The notes below the pieces were generated by a model that did no database searches, was not told where the DNA came from, and was given only the letters and a program-made list of their open reading frames with translations. Shown one piece after another: positions 36,450-47,843 of a DNA stretch of 64,000 nt. The position numbers and the translations under genes are program-made. Position 1 is the stretch's first letter; every line of letters begins with the position of its first letter. Where the stretch lies: contig JAZAYU010000005.1 in assembly GCA_038501625.1 (NCBI GenBank), positions 9,821,484-9,885,483 on the forward strand, read 5' to 3'. This stretch comes from Corbicula japonica. Its lineage: Eukaryota; Mollusca; Bivalvia; Venerida; Cyrenidae.

Positions 36450-37803
36450 TGTCAATGAGTAAAACATTAAAACAAATCTTTCTCACTGAAACAAGCTATA
36501 GATGCAATGCCTAAACATTTGTAGAGCTGCCATTACTAGCGTTTAATTTTTAACGATAAAAAGGATTCCGTTGTTTGTTTGTTGTCTTTTTGTTGTCTTT
36601 TATTCTTTAGAAAAAAGAACATACGAAAATACTAAAATAATACTGAACTTAAATTTCTGTTGGCCTTCTTGTTACGCTTCTAACGCTGTGCAGATTTGGA
36701 AAACAAATGTCGGAGACACCGTCAGCTTTTCAAATTTCGCAACTGTTAAGAACCGACAGATAATCCATTTCATCTTGAAATACGCCCGTTAAACGCCAAA
36801 AAATTTCAAGCGTGTTTCAACATATTTTGATATTGACTTGCAATGATCAGAAATCTGGCATTGTTTAAAATGTCACCTCCCAACAAATACAAATACAACT
36901 GCCACCACTCTTCTGCAACGCTATAAAAATGACGATGTGTCTAGATTTCTCACATACAACTTAAACATTACACATGTATGTAAAAATAGTAATGTGAGGT
37001 GGGATGTGACAAAGGATGACTTCACAAGTACTAGTAAACATCCCACTCACAAACAAGTGTAAGTACAACTTTTTAAAAAATATTTTCACTATTTTATCCA
37101 ATCACAAAAATATATTTAATGAAAATCTTCGACTCTTCGAAAGGTAACCAAACCCAGTCTGTGAGAGTTCAACAATATAAGTAAAAAGTGTCATTTTATA
37201 GAGACACATTCGAATGGGTAAAATTTCTGCTTATTATTAGGGTATTTTACAACTTGCTAAGTATACATCTGGGTGGCGCGTTCCTTTTCGCGGTTTCTTT
37301 CCACCCAGCTAAGTAAAAATAATTTATGTTTTTTACTCTACTGGTAAAAACACTATTAACTTAGTATTTTTTAATCATGAAACGCCCATATTTCAATCTC
37401 ACATATATCTTGTCGTCTATTTTTCCTTACTAGTGTATACTTAGCCATCATGTTTCTCCGCAATAGGAAAGAGGCATAAATGACGTCATAGCCATAAGAA
37501 ATCCAACACTTAACTGAATGGTATCCAAGATAAGGTAATTTTTTCATTTAAACAAATAGTTTACTTTTAAAAAATAATATCTGGAAGTTAAAATGAAAAA
37601 ATATCTGTTATTTTGGACACCTTTGTTAAAAACTGCGAAACATTTTTGTTGTGGGGTGTGTATAGTGTGTGTTTATGTGAAACTCTTCCTGTGGGAAGTC
37701 CATGGTGCCAAGTGCCCAATATAGGACTTATTTTCGGTTGGTGGTAGTAACAAGCAATAAGCATGCACAGCACAGCAAACACAATGTTAATTCAAGCTCC
37801 TAC

Positions 37804-40800
37804 CTCGTGTCTTCTCGGGCTTTTCTATCTTCATCGTCCAAGTCACTTCCTCTGGCCTGTGCAACTATTTCAGTTGATTAAGTAAACCATTAAATGTGAG
37901 ATGACGGATGCGTCAAATGCTGGAATATCTTTAATATCCCATAAAACATTATCAACTCACAGGACTTCTTATTGCCTTGCCAATGGTATAATGGTCTTCG
38001 TGAAAAACGCCATTTCAAATGTCTGCACATGTACATGGCTTGTCCGGGATCACACACTGTTTTCTTCTTGATTTTCATTCAACAGATCTGTAAATGAAAA
38101 ATAATTGTGAATTTGAAGTCTGTATTACAGAACATTTTAGAATCATATTAAGGGAACATAATTATTGTTTACAATTACTATGGCTGCGAAACTGGCGCTT
38201 GACAAGCCCCCGCCCCCTACCCCGGCCCACCCACCTTCTGCTCTTACTAATACACTCTCGTTTTCTTGTTAAAATCGTAGTTCTTAAAAAAAGCCATATT
38301 CAATTAATAATATACATTGAACATGATTTTCAGTACTACGATTCTGACGGCGAATTTTCGCATATTTTGATAGAATGGAATAATATCAGTAACTTAACAC
38401 CAATTTTACAAGAAAACAAGGTTGTAGGCCCTATTAGTAAGGGTTGGCATGCTGTGGGGGTGTGGCGGCTGGTCAAGCGCCAGTGGATTGCGGACAGTGA
38501 CTTGCTAGTTACTGATTTAATTGTTGCTGTTGTTGCTTTTTTGACTCTGGCTTTTAGTAAAGTTTGTTGTTTCCTCTAATTGCATGTATTATTGTTAAAT
38601 CGGTTATCATAAAGATGATTTCGGCAATACTATTTAAAATGCATTTTCTTGGCGTATCATGATTCAATATAAAGTATTAAAGATAAACACCATTTGTGGT
38701 CGCTCTATAATTGTCGCTCTATAAGTAATAATCAAACTAAAGTGGTATCATCGCTAAAATCTACATAAAGATGATGTTGAATTTTTATTCAAGAAAGGGT
38801 TGCACAGACATTTGTTATTTTGTGAGTTAGAAAACTTAGGAAGGGGTACGCCCACCCCACCACACCCCTACGCACACAAACATCGCGGCCTTCCTCTCAC
38901 AAATCCTTGAAGTATATGTTTGCGAGTTAAGACATTAAAATGAAAAAAGAAGTATAAAATCTTTGGGGAACCTATAGGAAACAAACAAGTGAAAAAGAAA
39001 TTCGGAAAGGGGTCCACCGACCTGCTACCTGCCAGCCCCGAACTTCATGAAATAAGCAAATGAGCAGGTATGTTCCAGATTATTTTGACGGTAGGACATG
39101 GACCGGAGTAGTTGATATTATATAGTGCCTTAACATGCCTTTAGCTTATGCTAATCCAGGAAACGAGCGGATGATTAGCTCAGGGGTAAGCGCGTCTTCC
39201 TCTGTGTGCAAGGATCGCTGATTCGATCCCCCGCTACCGCAGACTAAAACTTGCGAACAGTCTTTCGAATGAGATTATAAACCGAGGTCCGTTATAGTGG
39301 TGCTATAACTGGCTTTTAAAAGAACTAGGAACGAAATTTAAATACACATACACACTACTAATCCAGGAAACTGATTACCGAGATAATACACGTGTTTGCA
39401 AAAGAAAATGCCGAGCAAAAAGTCACTTACCGAGGTTTTTGTCTGTAAAATGTCATTTTTCCTGCATACAAATGTTGTTACCAAACGAAAATATGGAACT
39501 AGTTGGAACCAGTTCAAGATTTATTTTTATAATTTTGTGTTTATTTCAATGTTTATTTCAAACAATTGACAGGTGGGCGGAGATTGAATTTCTTTGCATA
39601 GTATTAGCAGCTGAGCAAATCGCTGTCCCTTATAATGAAAAAATACTTTCCAATTTTAAGATCTAAAAATAAAGTCTGAGAATAGAATTCGAGTATGATG
39701 GGTAACAAAATCTACAGTATAATACTAAGTTATTAACATTTAAGCTTGTAATAGACCTTGTCGTGACAGTGGTCGGATGGTAGATTACCAGAAAAAAGGT
39801 TCGTTTGGAGGCAAGTGTTAGGGAAGTTAAAATATAATTTCCAACTTACAACCAATAACCCCATAAAAATAAATATTAAATATAAAGGCGATTCGAGCAA
39901 CCCGCTGAACCCCTCTGAAGCCGCCTCTGTGGCACATGTTGTTGTTGTTGTGTTTTTTTTTTGCCTTTTAACGCAAACAACGATAAGTTTACCCACTTGG
40001 AAGCAAGTATGACAGTTGTAGCAAAAGAAGTTTGTAGATAGAACGCGCTTGCATAGTTTGCCGATGATGCCGACGAAAAACATGTCAGCAGAAAATATCG
40101 ACGTATTCTACCAATACTGTAGCTTATCAAATAATTAAAATTTAGCCATTTTTAGTATTTTCGAAGCCCTAAAAATTTTGAAAAGGCTTATGTCGTAATA
40201 GCCTGGAGGCTTATTTCAAGTTTAATGCCAACCATCCTGTTTCCAAAATATTTCGAATAGTTTATAATGATTCTAATAAAGTTAATAACTAGTAATCGTA
40301 CACTCCCAAAGGTGACGACGACCACACTTGAACACAGTGACTCTTCAAAAAGAACTCGTTGCCCCGGTGCGGTATCGAACCTATGAGTTCTGAGCGGATA
40401 ATCAAGTGTTGTTATTGTTGTTGTTGTTTCTTTCAAAACTGATACCATGATAAAATCCAAGAAATCTTATTGGTTGAAATAAGGCAAGGTGTTATATTTT
40501 ACAAAAGCAAGCTTTGTACCCAAGACTGAACACTGATTCCAGCCTTTTTTATAACCTATCGTTTTCGTTTATAGTCAGTTTCTTTTTTGCATTTCATACA
40601 TTTCATATGCACTAAACAAATTTACACATACCTATTGATTTATTATAAAAATCACATGAAGTTGCATTCTCAAAAAGAATTAAAACACAGATAAATAAAA
40701 CTTTCAAGTCCTTTTCGGGTATTGATATATCTATTACAGCGATAATCAACCGTTAATTGATTGGACTGGGTGCTATTGGCCACGTAAAACTCGTGCATAG

Positions 40801-41268
40801 CGATTTCTGCGTGGTTTGTTCATATAATCTTTTTTGTGACAAACGTCGGTTAAACTGTTTAGCAGTTATAATTGACCTTATTGTGTGTGCCAATCAAATA
40901 TTAAAACAACCAGTCGAAATCGGGGTTTAAATTCATCAAACAATTGATTTTATGATCCGAAAACAACACAGGGGCGATGCCTGGCGTCATGTCAATCGGG
41001 GTGAGGTGGAGGAGCAGTCCGAGTTGGCTAGAGCTGCGGGTTAACTTTCGAACTAGGGACCAACTGTTAATCCTTGATTAACTGGAACAGATCCATAGAA
41101 CCGTGTGCTATATGCTGTAAATGACCTAAATAACTAACCGTGCCCCATGACTATAATACCGCCTTGGTAATCTAGGTGCTTGCGGTAGTCAGTAAGAAGA
41201 GCTGAAGACTCCAACGATGGTTCCTGTACGATGGCTTCAGACTTAGACGGCGATTCTTTTAATGTCAT
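37804..41268 (-). CDS. Unidentified short multi-exon gene, C-terminus unresolved
   Basis: The first exon, 41268-41139, begins ATG ACA TTA and encodes 43 residues (MTLKESPSKSEAIVQEPS, later TDYRKHLDYQGGIIVMGH) before a donor G|gttagt. In phase, 38087-38056 (after ttacag) adds DLLNENQEENS with a weak donor AGT|gtgtga, and 37856-37804 (after gcacag) adds ARGSDLDDEDRKAREDT before ag|gtagga. Exon-like segments further on, at about 36300-36271 and 36042, would end the frame shortly after. The product would be a small, acidic, hydrophilic protein of roughly 75-90 aa with no signal peptide or membrane span. I do not recognise the family. Exon 1 is the most convincing part. If the weak donor at 38056 is not used, the frame stops one codon later. 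Confidence 0.4.
39151..39371 (+). mobile_element. tRNA-derived SINE with exact 14-bp target duplication
   Basis: CTAATCCAGGAAAC at 39151-39164 is repeated exactly at 39358-39371. The 193-bp insert between them begins GAGCGGATGATTAGCTCAGG, a tRNA-like head with an A-box (TTAGCTCAGGGGTAAG) and B-box (GATTCGATCCC), both polymerase III promoter elements. The tail has the motif ATAAACCGAGGTCC and ends in an A-rich ACACATACAC stretch. The acceptor stem does not pair properly, so it is not a functional tRNA gene. Confidence 0.85.
39950..39972. repeat. GTT/T-rich simple repeat
   Basis: GTTGTTGTTGTTGTG followed by a T run. It creates the polyglutamine- and polythreonine-like stretches in the short minus-strand frames across it. 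Confidence 0.7.
40325..40410 (-). mobile_element. Possible tRNA-derived SINE fragment
   Basis: On the minus strand GGTTCGATACCGCACCGGGG (B-box and T-stem-like) follows a CCGCTCAGAACTCATA segment. The A-box half is not clear, and no flanking duplication was found. Confidence 0.4.
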
Positions 41269-41298
41269 TCTTTTAAGTTTATGAGATCAGCTCGTTAT

Positions 41299-41545
41299 GT
41301 AAATTTATTTGGTAGGGACGGCGGTTCGCCATGCCGCTATTCGAAGTTCGTAATATGGAGCCCAGTTCTCATTCAGCCTGTTATCAGAATTCCTAAGCGT
41401 GTCGTTAGTAAGTGAGTGCTTTTAAAATGATGTCTGGCGGTGTAAGGGAGAATAGCGCAATTAACCAAATGCAACATGCCCGCAGTGGTTATTTCCCCTT
41501 GCATGTGTGATGAACGCCCTTTACGTTAATGACACATGTAAGGGA
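41299..41545. repeat. Segmental repeat, copy 1
   Basis: TTTGGTAGGGACGGCGGTTC onward recurs in the same order at 43432-43700 and in part at 43802-43862. The unit includes the left half of the MITE at 41428. It starts about 30 bp upstream of the first exon of the unidentified minus-strand gene. Confidence 0.75.
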
Positions 41546-41613
41546 AATAACTATTGCAGGGCATGTTGCATTTGCTAAATTGCATTGTTCTCCCTTACAC
41601 CGCCAGATATCAC
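41428..41613. repeat. Palindromic MITE (TCTGGCGGTGTAAGGG ends)
   Basis: TGATGTCTGGCGGTGTAAGG at the left is inverted as CCTTACACCGCCAGATATCA at the right. The arms of about 85 bp also share GCAACATGCCC / GGGCATGTTGC. A half copy lies at 43589-43700. Confidence 0.8.
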
Positions 41614-42254
41614 ATTTTATATATGCTCATTTACGAAGGTGGCTATCAATGTCGAACTGTTAGATTCAGAACGCAGATCTTATGAATTAAGTCGTCTCAA
41701 AGAGATCTTTAATAAATACCGTTACTGATAAAACATAACATACTTGATATGTTGAGGTTTTAAGAATAAAATATATATTCTTTTTGTTTACAATGCAGCT
41801 TTGAACATGCGTAGCCCACACGGCAATTCTCTACGTCGCACTGGTATTTAAGAAGGTAGAGCCCTATAATTCGCCATTTCAGCCAATCAGATTTCAAAAC
41901 TACCAACAAAAACTGTTCAAGTACATATATATTCGAAATATCTGAGTTTAAATCCAAATAATAATTCTAGAATATCTCGGCGTTGATTAGTGATATTAAA
42001 CATATATTTCCATGATAGTAATTTTATGAAGATTTTATTTCATTTTTATCAACTATTTCAAGTAAATAACCTATATGTATTAAGAATTTGAATAGTTATG
42101 TCAAGTTCAAAACTGGGTTTCATCTGAAGTATGCTCAAGATATGAGAGCCAGGAGATGTTTTTATTAAAACTTTTTAATTCTACTAAGGAAATTTCGTTT
42201 CTAGAGATGGTTGTGATTGATAGGTTTATTAAGTAGCAGCAGCTGTTATCATTT

Positions 42255-43020
42255 AAGTTCTATTATGTTCATTATGTAGACGGCGGTTATCAATACTGCC
42301 CTGTTAGGTTCATTATGTAGAGACGGCGGTTATCAATGCTGCCTTTATAGGTTCATTGGGTATAGACGGCGGTTATCAATGCTGCCCTGTTATGTTCATT
42401 GGGTACAGACGGTGGTTATCAATGCTGTCCGGTGTTAGGTTTAATAGGTACCGACGGCGGTTATCAATTCTGCCATGTTAGTTTAGTTAGTTAGAGACAG
42501 AAATGCTGCTCTGTTATGTTCTTTAGGTAAATACGGTGGTTATCAATGCTGCCCTGTTATGTTCATTAGGAAGAAACGGCGGTTATCAATGCTGCTCTGT
42601 TATGTTCTTTAGGAAAATACGGTGGTTATCAATGCTGCCCTGTTAGGTTTAATAGGTACAGACGGCGGTTATCAATTCCGCCCTGTTATGTTCATTAGGT
42701 AGAGACGGCGTTTATCAATGCTGCCCTGTTAGGTTTAATAGGTACAAGCAGCGGTTATCAATGCTGCCCTGTTAGGTCTAATAGATAGAGACGGCGGTTA
42801 TTAATGCCGCCATGTTATGTTCATTCGGTAGAGACGCAGGTTTTTAATGCTGCCCTGTTATGATCTTTGGGTTAAGACGGCGGTTATCAATTCTGCCCTG
42901 TTAGGTTTAATAGGTACAGACGGCGGTTATCAATGCTGCCCTGTTATGATCTTTAGGTAAAGACGGCGGTTATCAATGCTGCCCTGCTATGTTTATTAGG
43001 TATAGACGGCGGTTATAAAT
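42255..43020. repeat. 43-bp minisatellite, about 18 units
   Basis: The unit centre GACGGCGGTTATCAATGCTG recurs at 43-base spacing (GGTTAT at 42285, 42328, 42371, 42414, 42459, then 42538, 42581 and on). Units vary at several positions; one near 42497 is badly decayed. There are no spacers, so it is not a CRISPR-like array. Confidence 0.9.
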
Positions 43021-43431
43021 GCCACACTATTATGTTTAATGATATAATGATGCCCTTTTAGGTTTCTTTGGTTATCAACGTCGGTCTGTGAGGTTCATTA
43101 GTTAGAGATGGCATGTGAGATCAGTATGATGCTCGTAATTTCCTTTTATGTAAATACCATTTCATGGTGTATTACTGTGAATTAAAAGAACAACATATTT
43201 GATAATTGCTTTGTAATTAGAAGTACTAAGAAGAGCTCTGCAATGCAAACAACGATTTCAACTCTTATTTAGAATTTAGAAATGTCCTCAACAAATTTTA
43301 ATAAGCTCATAATTGAAGTTTAAAAACCCCTGTGTATTTGATTACTTGGCAAGCATAAGCCAATTAACTATTTAATATATTATTTCACCCATTGATATCT
43401 TTACTGAGAGAAGCAAATGTATACTCGTTCT

Positions 43432-43700
43432 GTAAATTCATTAGGTAGGGACGGCGGTTCGCCATGCCGCTCTTCAAAGTTCGTAAAATGGAGCCCGGTT
43501 CTCATTCAACCTTTTATCACAATACTTAGAGAATTCATTGATTGGCTTCCTTAGCGTGTCGTCAGTAAGTGAAAGTGGTTTTAAAATGATGTCCGGGCGG
43601 TGTAAGGGGGAATAGCGCAATTAAGCAAATGCAACATGCCCGCAGTAGTTACTTCCCTTACATTTGGAATAAACGCCCTTTACGTAAATGACACATGGTA
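43432..43700. repeat. Segmental repeat, copy 2
   Basis: Second copy of the 41299-41545 unit. It includes CCGGGCGGTGTAAGGGGGAA and CAACATGCCCGCAGTAGTTA, and stops in the centre of the MITE. Confidence 0.75.
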
Positions 43701-43857
43701 GAAGTCGACGCTGTCTTGGTAGTTCAACAAGACGGCGATTTTCTCAATCCCGCCGCTGTACGTTCAGTTAGTAGAGACGGATTTTCTCAATACTAAATTA
43801 ATTAGGTAGGGACGGCGGTTCGCCATGGCGCTCTTCAAAGTTCGTATAATGAAGCCC

Positions 43858-43927
43858 AGTAGGTAGGTAGGTAGGTAGGTAGGTAGGTAGGTAGCTACCT
43901 ACCTACCTATAGATGGTAGGTAGGTAG
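43858..43927. repeat. GTAG microsatellite with internal inversion
   Basis: About ten TAGG units switch to CTACCTACCTACC and then back to GGTAGGTAG, forming a self-complementary tract. Confidence 0.9.
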
Positions 43928-44264
43928 AAATTTTTGAAATTTTATACTAGTAGTTAGATGAATGTAAGTCATTGTAATCTTGAGAATGACTGTCTCAACT
44001 CTGATATAATGACAAATGTTAGATGTTTAATACTTTTCCTAATGCTTATTTGATTTCAACAATTATTTCAGTTTTGAATCCGTACGTAGGCCTCAAGACA
44101 AGATGCATGTTATATTGCATGACGCTATCGCCGATTCTGTTTAAAGTCACGTTTAAGTACATTTTGTTTATATTCTATAAAGTTTTGTGAATTGAATAAA
44201 TATAGTATCAAAGGCCGAAACAGAATGGCCGAAACAATGGTATTTACCCGCGGTAAGTTTTAAC

Positions 44265-44355
44265 AATGTTATAAAACTGAGCGTGGAAAGTCTCAAATTT
44301 CAGTCAATCAGATGCTTGAGATTTGAGACTTGTTTCCAATCTCTAACCTTCAGCC
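44265..44355. repeat. Family B hairpin, internally deleted
   Basis: ATAAAACTGAGCGTGGAAAG left, GATTTGAGACTTGTTTCCAA right. Confidence 0.7.
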
Positions 44356-44511
44356 TATGTCATTGCTTGTTACAGAAACCATTGCAGAAAACCTCCAAAA
44401 TAGTGTTAGTAGATATATTATAAATGAAGCTATTTTATCGCTCATGTAATCCAGGCAATATTTTAAGATAAATAATTAAATACACTATCATGAAATCGAC
44501 GCTTGCGTTTT

Positions 44512-44572
44512 ATGATCAGATGCCTGAGATTTGAGTCTGGTTTCCAATCTTAGTTTTATGGTCTTGGACCCT
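44512..44572. repeat. Family B right half
   Basis: GAGATTTGAGTCTGGTTTCC followed by TTAGTTTTATGGTCTTGG. Confidence 0.65.
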
Positions 44573-46652
44573 GACCTTCACCAAAAACGTTCGCAGAATT
44601 TTTCTTATGAATAAAGGTTTAAAATGTTTCGTCACTGTTGCGTGGGCTTTTCACTATTATCTATTGATAATACATAGTGTAAATATTTAACAGACTGTAA
44701 GATTATTATTAAAGAATGTGTCATTATGAAGAAATTAAACAAAAACTTTAAATAGCATAACAAATGAATCGGAGAAAACATCCGCGACCAGACTATGGAA
44801 CTCCTTGCCAGCTGAATTCAGAGAATGCACTTCCAGATATGACTTCATATCATAGACAATTCAGTTCCCTCATAAAAAGCTGGGATGGCCCTGCGTGCAA
44901 ATGTTCAGCGTGTGGTTGACAGGGGGCACCATCGATCTGGTTACGGGGTACTCTGCGTGCCAGTTTATCCTGCTTTGTGACATTAATTGCTTGTTCTGCT
45001 AAGCCTTAGTATCGTAGAACTTTAAGTTTTATTATCATGCTTGCCGTCTCCTATGTGTTTGTTACCAAATCTTAATCACCTTTCTCTACTTAGCACCTAC
45101 ATGTAACTTTTGATCTAATGCTATTATCCACATATTTTTAGGATTTTATGGTTTTAGGATCTTAAGTTTGTATTTAAAAATGTTCCTCTTTTATAACTGA
45201 TTATAACTGTTCATAACTTGTAGTATATTTCGTGCTTGTTATTTATACTAGTCTTACTTATTGATGTTTAAGTCGGTTTTAAAAGCTCTACAGAGCTTGT
45301 GTTATTACTGTGAACTGTACATCTGTATGTTACACATATTTGTTTTATGCATCCGACTTTCAAAAATAAATATTACTTGTCTTGACTTGCGAGTATGGTA
45401 CAGTTTTCTCGAAATTTCCATCACTGATAGTACAGTAGAGCATCTTACACTGACAGCAACCTTCACCTTTGTCTGTAAACACGCGTGCAGTGCGTTCTCC
45501 TTAACGATTAGGCCTAAATTCTTAAAAATGAATGAAAGACTTGCAGATAACTTTCTTGCCAGACAGGGCACAACAAAATGATTTAAAAACGGAAAGTGGA
45601 TCACAGGAAGAAATATCTGGGTAAGCATCTTGAATGTGATTATCCGAATCTTATCGGTATCTTTTCCGAATGATTCAGATTCAGACTCTCGGGTTGTTCC
45701 GAATCAGCGCGATGTTGGTGACTTAAACAATTATTATGCATGCATTTCTCTGTATTGCTCAGTCATTAACAATAGTCGTATGTTTCATACAACTTCCAGA
45801 TTTGTGTTGATCCGGAACAGACCGTGATCCGGAATCGCGTGATCTTGCGTAATTGTATATCCTCTTGCATAATACATGTGGCATACTCTGATACTTAAAG
45901 TCATTCATTTCTGTTGGAACAATATTTATGTGGATGTCAGTAGAATTTGGTTCTGGTGAGTGTTTTTCTATCTGTAAATCTTGTACCTGCCTCTTATAAA
46001 TGGTAACCCTTTTAAAAGTTTTATGAAAAGTTTTAACCTGCTCCTTTGGTGGTAATGGTTTCAGACTCATTCACAACCTCTGTGTATTTATTATCTCTGC
46101 ATGTGGTAATGACACTAACATCATAATTATGTATACAGTACAAGTATATGATTATAGATTAATAGATTACACACAAAATTGGAAATTAACTTGCATAACA
46201 AAATGAACCTATTAGTGTTATAATTTATTCATTATATGCAACTATTTTATTTTTAATTAAAATAATCATATTTACCATGTCACAAATATTTTGATGTGAA
46301 ATAAACTTCATGTACATTTCAACCAAATTTTCTTTCAAATCAAGTAATATAGTAAAAGGGATAATTTGTTTTTGCCATGAAGAATTTCATAATTGTTTAC
46401 ACTTGTCCATGTCTATTTTATCAAATTATAATGCACTTCCCTTTCATATAATGAAGTTCATTTAAGATAACTGTTCATCAAGTAATTCTGCCCTGGGCCT
46501 TGTAGATTGAAAAAATCACTCAAATTTAATAATAAATTAAATAAAAATTAAAAGAAATTGAACCTCAAAAATGTACATGTATGTACATGAATGAACCCCT
46601 TTAAACAATGAGATTTTTTGTCAATTTAATATGTCATTAAATAAAGAGAATA

Positions 46653-46675
46653 TTATTATTATTATTATTATTATG

Positions 46676-46722
<47 letters not shown>
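46653..46722. repeat. ATT trinucleotide microsatellite
   Basis: More than 20 ATT units with one ATG interruption near 46672. Confidence 0.95.
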
Positions 46723-47118
46723 GTTAATTTTTTAACAACTTCTATATAGACCTGGCAAAGGTTTGTAGTATATTCTGTTAACTGTACTTAATGTTTGTGT
46801 GTTGTTAGATGTAACAGAGTTAATGCTCTTGGATCACTTTAATACTCATTGCCTGTATTAATGTGAGGTGAATAAAATGTAGCCCAAATAACTTCTAGAT
46901 GAAAGCAGGTCAATTTGTGGGACATGTTATATATTATTTATAATGACTGTGCATGAAAGGAATTCAAGTTTATAACATCGTATTGAAAAAATATATAAAG
47001 AAAGTAAAACTTTATCAACACAGTTTTCAAACTGCTAGGTCATGATGATAAAGCAGTTTGTAGTTTTAAATATTGCCGAATCATTTGGGATTGCTCCATT
47101 GGGAATTTCTGCTACATA

Positions 47119-47843
47119 GCCCTTTCCTCCATAGACACACTCTTTATTGCATGGGCGAACAGTTTAGATCCAGATCAGCTGGCCCATCTGTGCCATCTGA
47201 TCAGGATCTAAACTTTTCGCGTTTTGATTTGTTAGGCTATTTCTGACCAAAATATGACCATTGCAGATCCTGATCAGACGGCATGGGTGTGCTGACTGAT
47301 CTGGATCTACACTGGTCACACTTGCTTAAAAATGTGTATATATGGAGGAAAGGGTTAAAGACTGATTATTGTCTTACTTCATAGATAAGCCTTTAATGCA
47401 TGGATGAATGGTGTAGATCTAGATCAGCCAGCACATCCATGCTGTCTAATCTTGATCTACACTTTGATTTGTTAGGCTATTTCTGACCAAAATATGACCA
47501 TTGCAGATCCTGATCAGACGGCATGGGTGTGCTGACTGATCTGGATCTACACTGGTCACACTTGCTTAAAAATGTGTATATATGGAGGAAAGGGTTAAAG
47601 ACTGATTATTGTCTTACTTCATAGATAAGCCTTTAATGCATGGATGAATGGTGTAGATCTAGATCAGCCAGCACATCCATGCTGTCTAATCTTGATCTAC
47701 ACTGTTCTTCTTTTGGTAAGAAATAACCTAATACCAAAAGCAAACTGTTTAGAACTTAATGAGACTGCAGAAATGTGCCATCTGATCTGGATCTAAACTG
47801 TTTGCCCAGATGTTATAAGCTGTATCTATGGAGTAAAGGATTA
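47119..47843. repeat. Family A cluster with exact 240-bp tandem duplication
   Basis: The span 47223-47462 is repeated base for base at 47463-47702, as read line by line. The duplicated unit carries the right arm of one family A palindrome and the left arm of the next. The whole region therefore reads as two complete palindromes and one hybrid. Confidence 0.9.

Larger units (their letters stand above)
32804..37803. other. Intergenic DNA between the methyltransferase gene and the unidentified minus-strand gene
   Basis: Contains one dispersed repeat, two family B copies, one family A copy and a CA tract near 34630-34672. The segments near 36030-36042 and 36271-36300 look like exons of the minus-strand gene but cannot be joined with confidence. 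Otherwise no gene is seen. Confidence 0.4.

Noticed and set aside
37960..38078. Minus-strand frame MKIKKKTVCDPGQ as a coding exon
   Set aside because: It has a GTGAGT donor, but its frame conflicts with the phase from the first exon, and joining at the strong acceptor of the next exon hits a stop. The AT|CTG TTG frame fits better.
38094..38579. 161-codon plus-strand frame
   Set aside because: Antisense to the exon at 38056-38087 region and its flanks, with an irregular composition and no recognisable domain; probably chance.
39165..39241. Functional tRNA gene
   Set aside because: A and B boxes are present but the acceptor stem does not pair, and the unit is flanked by a target duplication with a non-tRNA tail; it is a SINE head.
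42255..43020. CRISPR-like array
   Set aside because: Units are contiguous and degenerate with no unique spacers, in a eukaryotic genome; it is a minisatellite.
45261..45628. Overlapping 106- and 107-codon frames on both strands
   Set aside because: Mirror frames on opposite strands with no known motif. The segment may instead be an untranslated exon because of the donor at 45620.
45759..46070. 103-codon minus-strand frame (MSLKPLPPKEQ)
   Set aside because: Looks hydrophilic and protein-like, but there is no family match by eye and no splice partners; not enough to call a gene.
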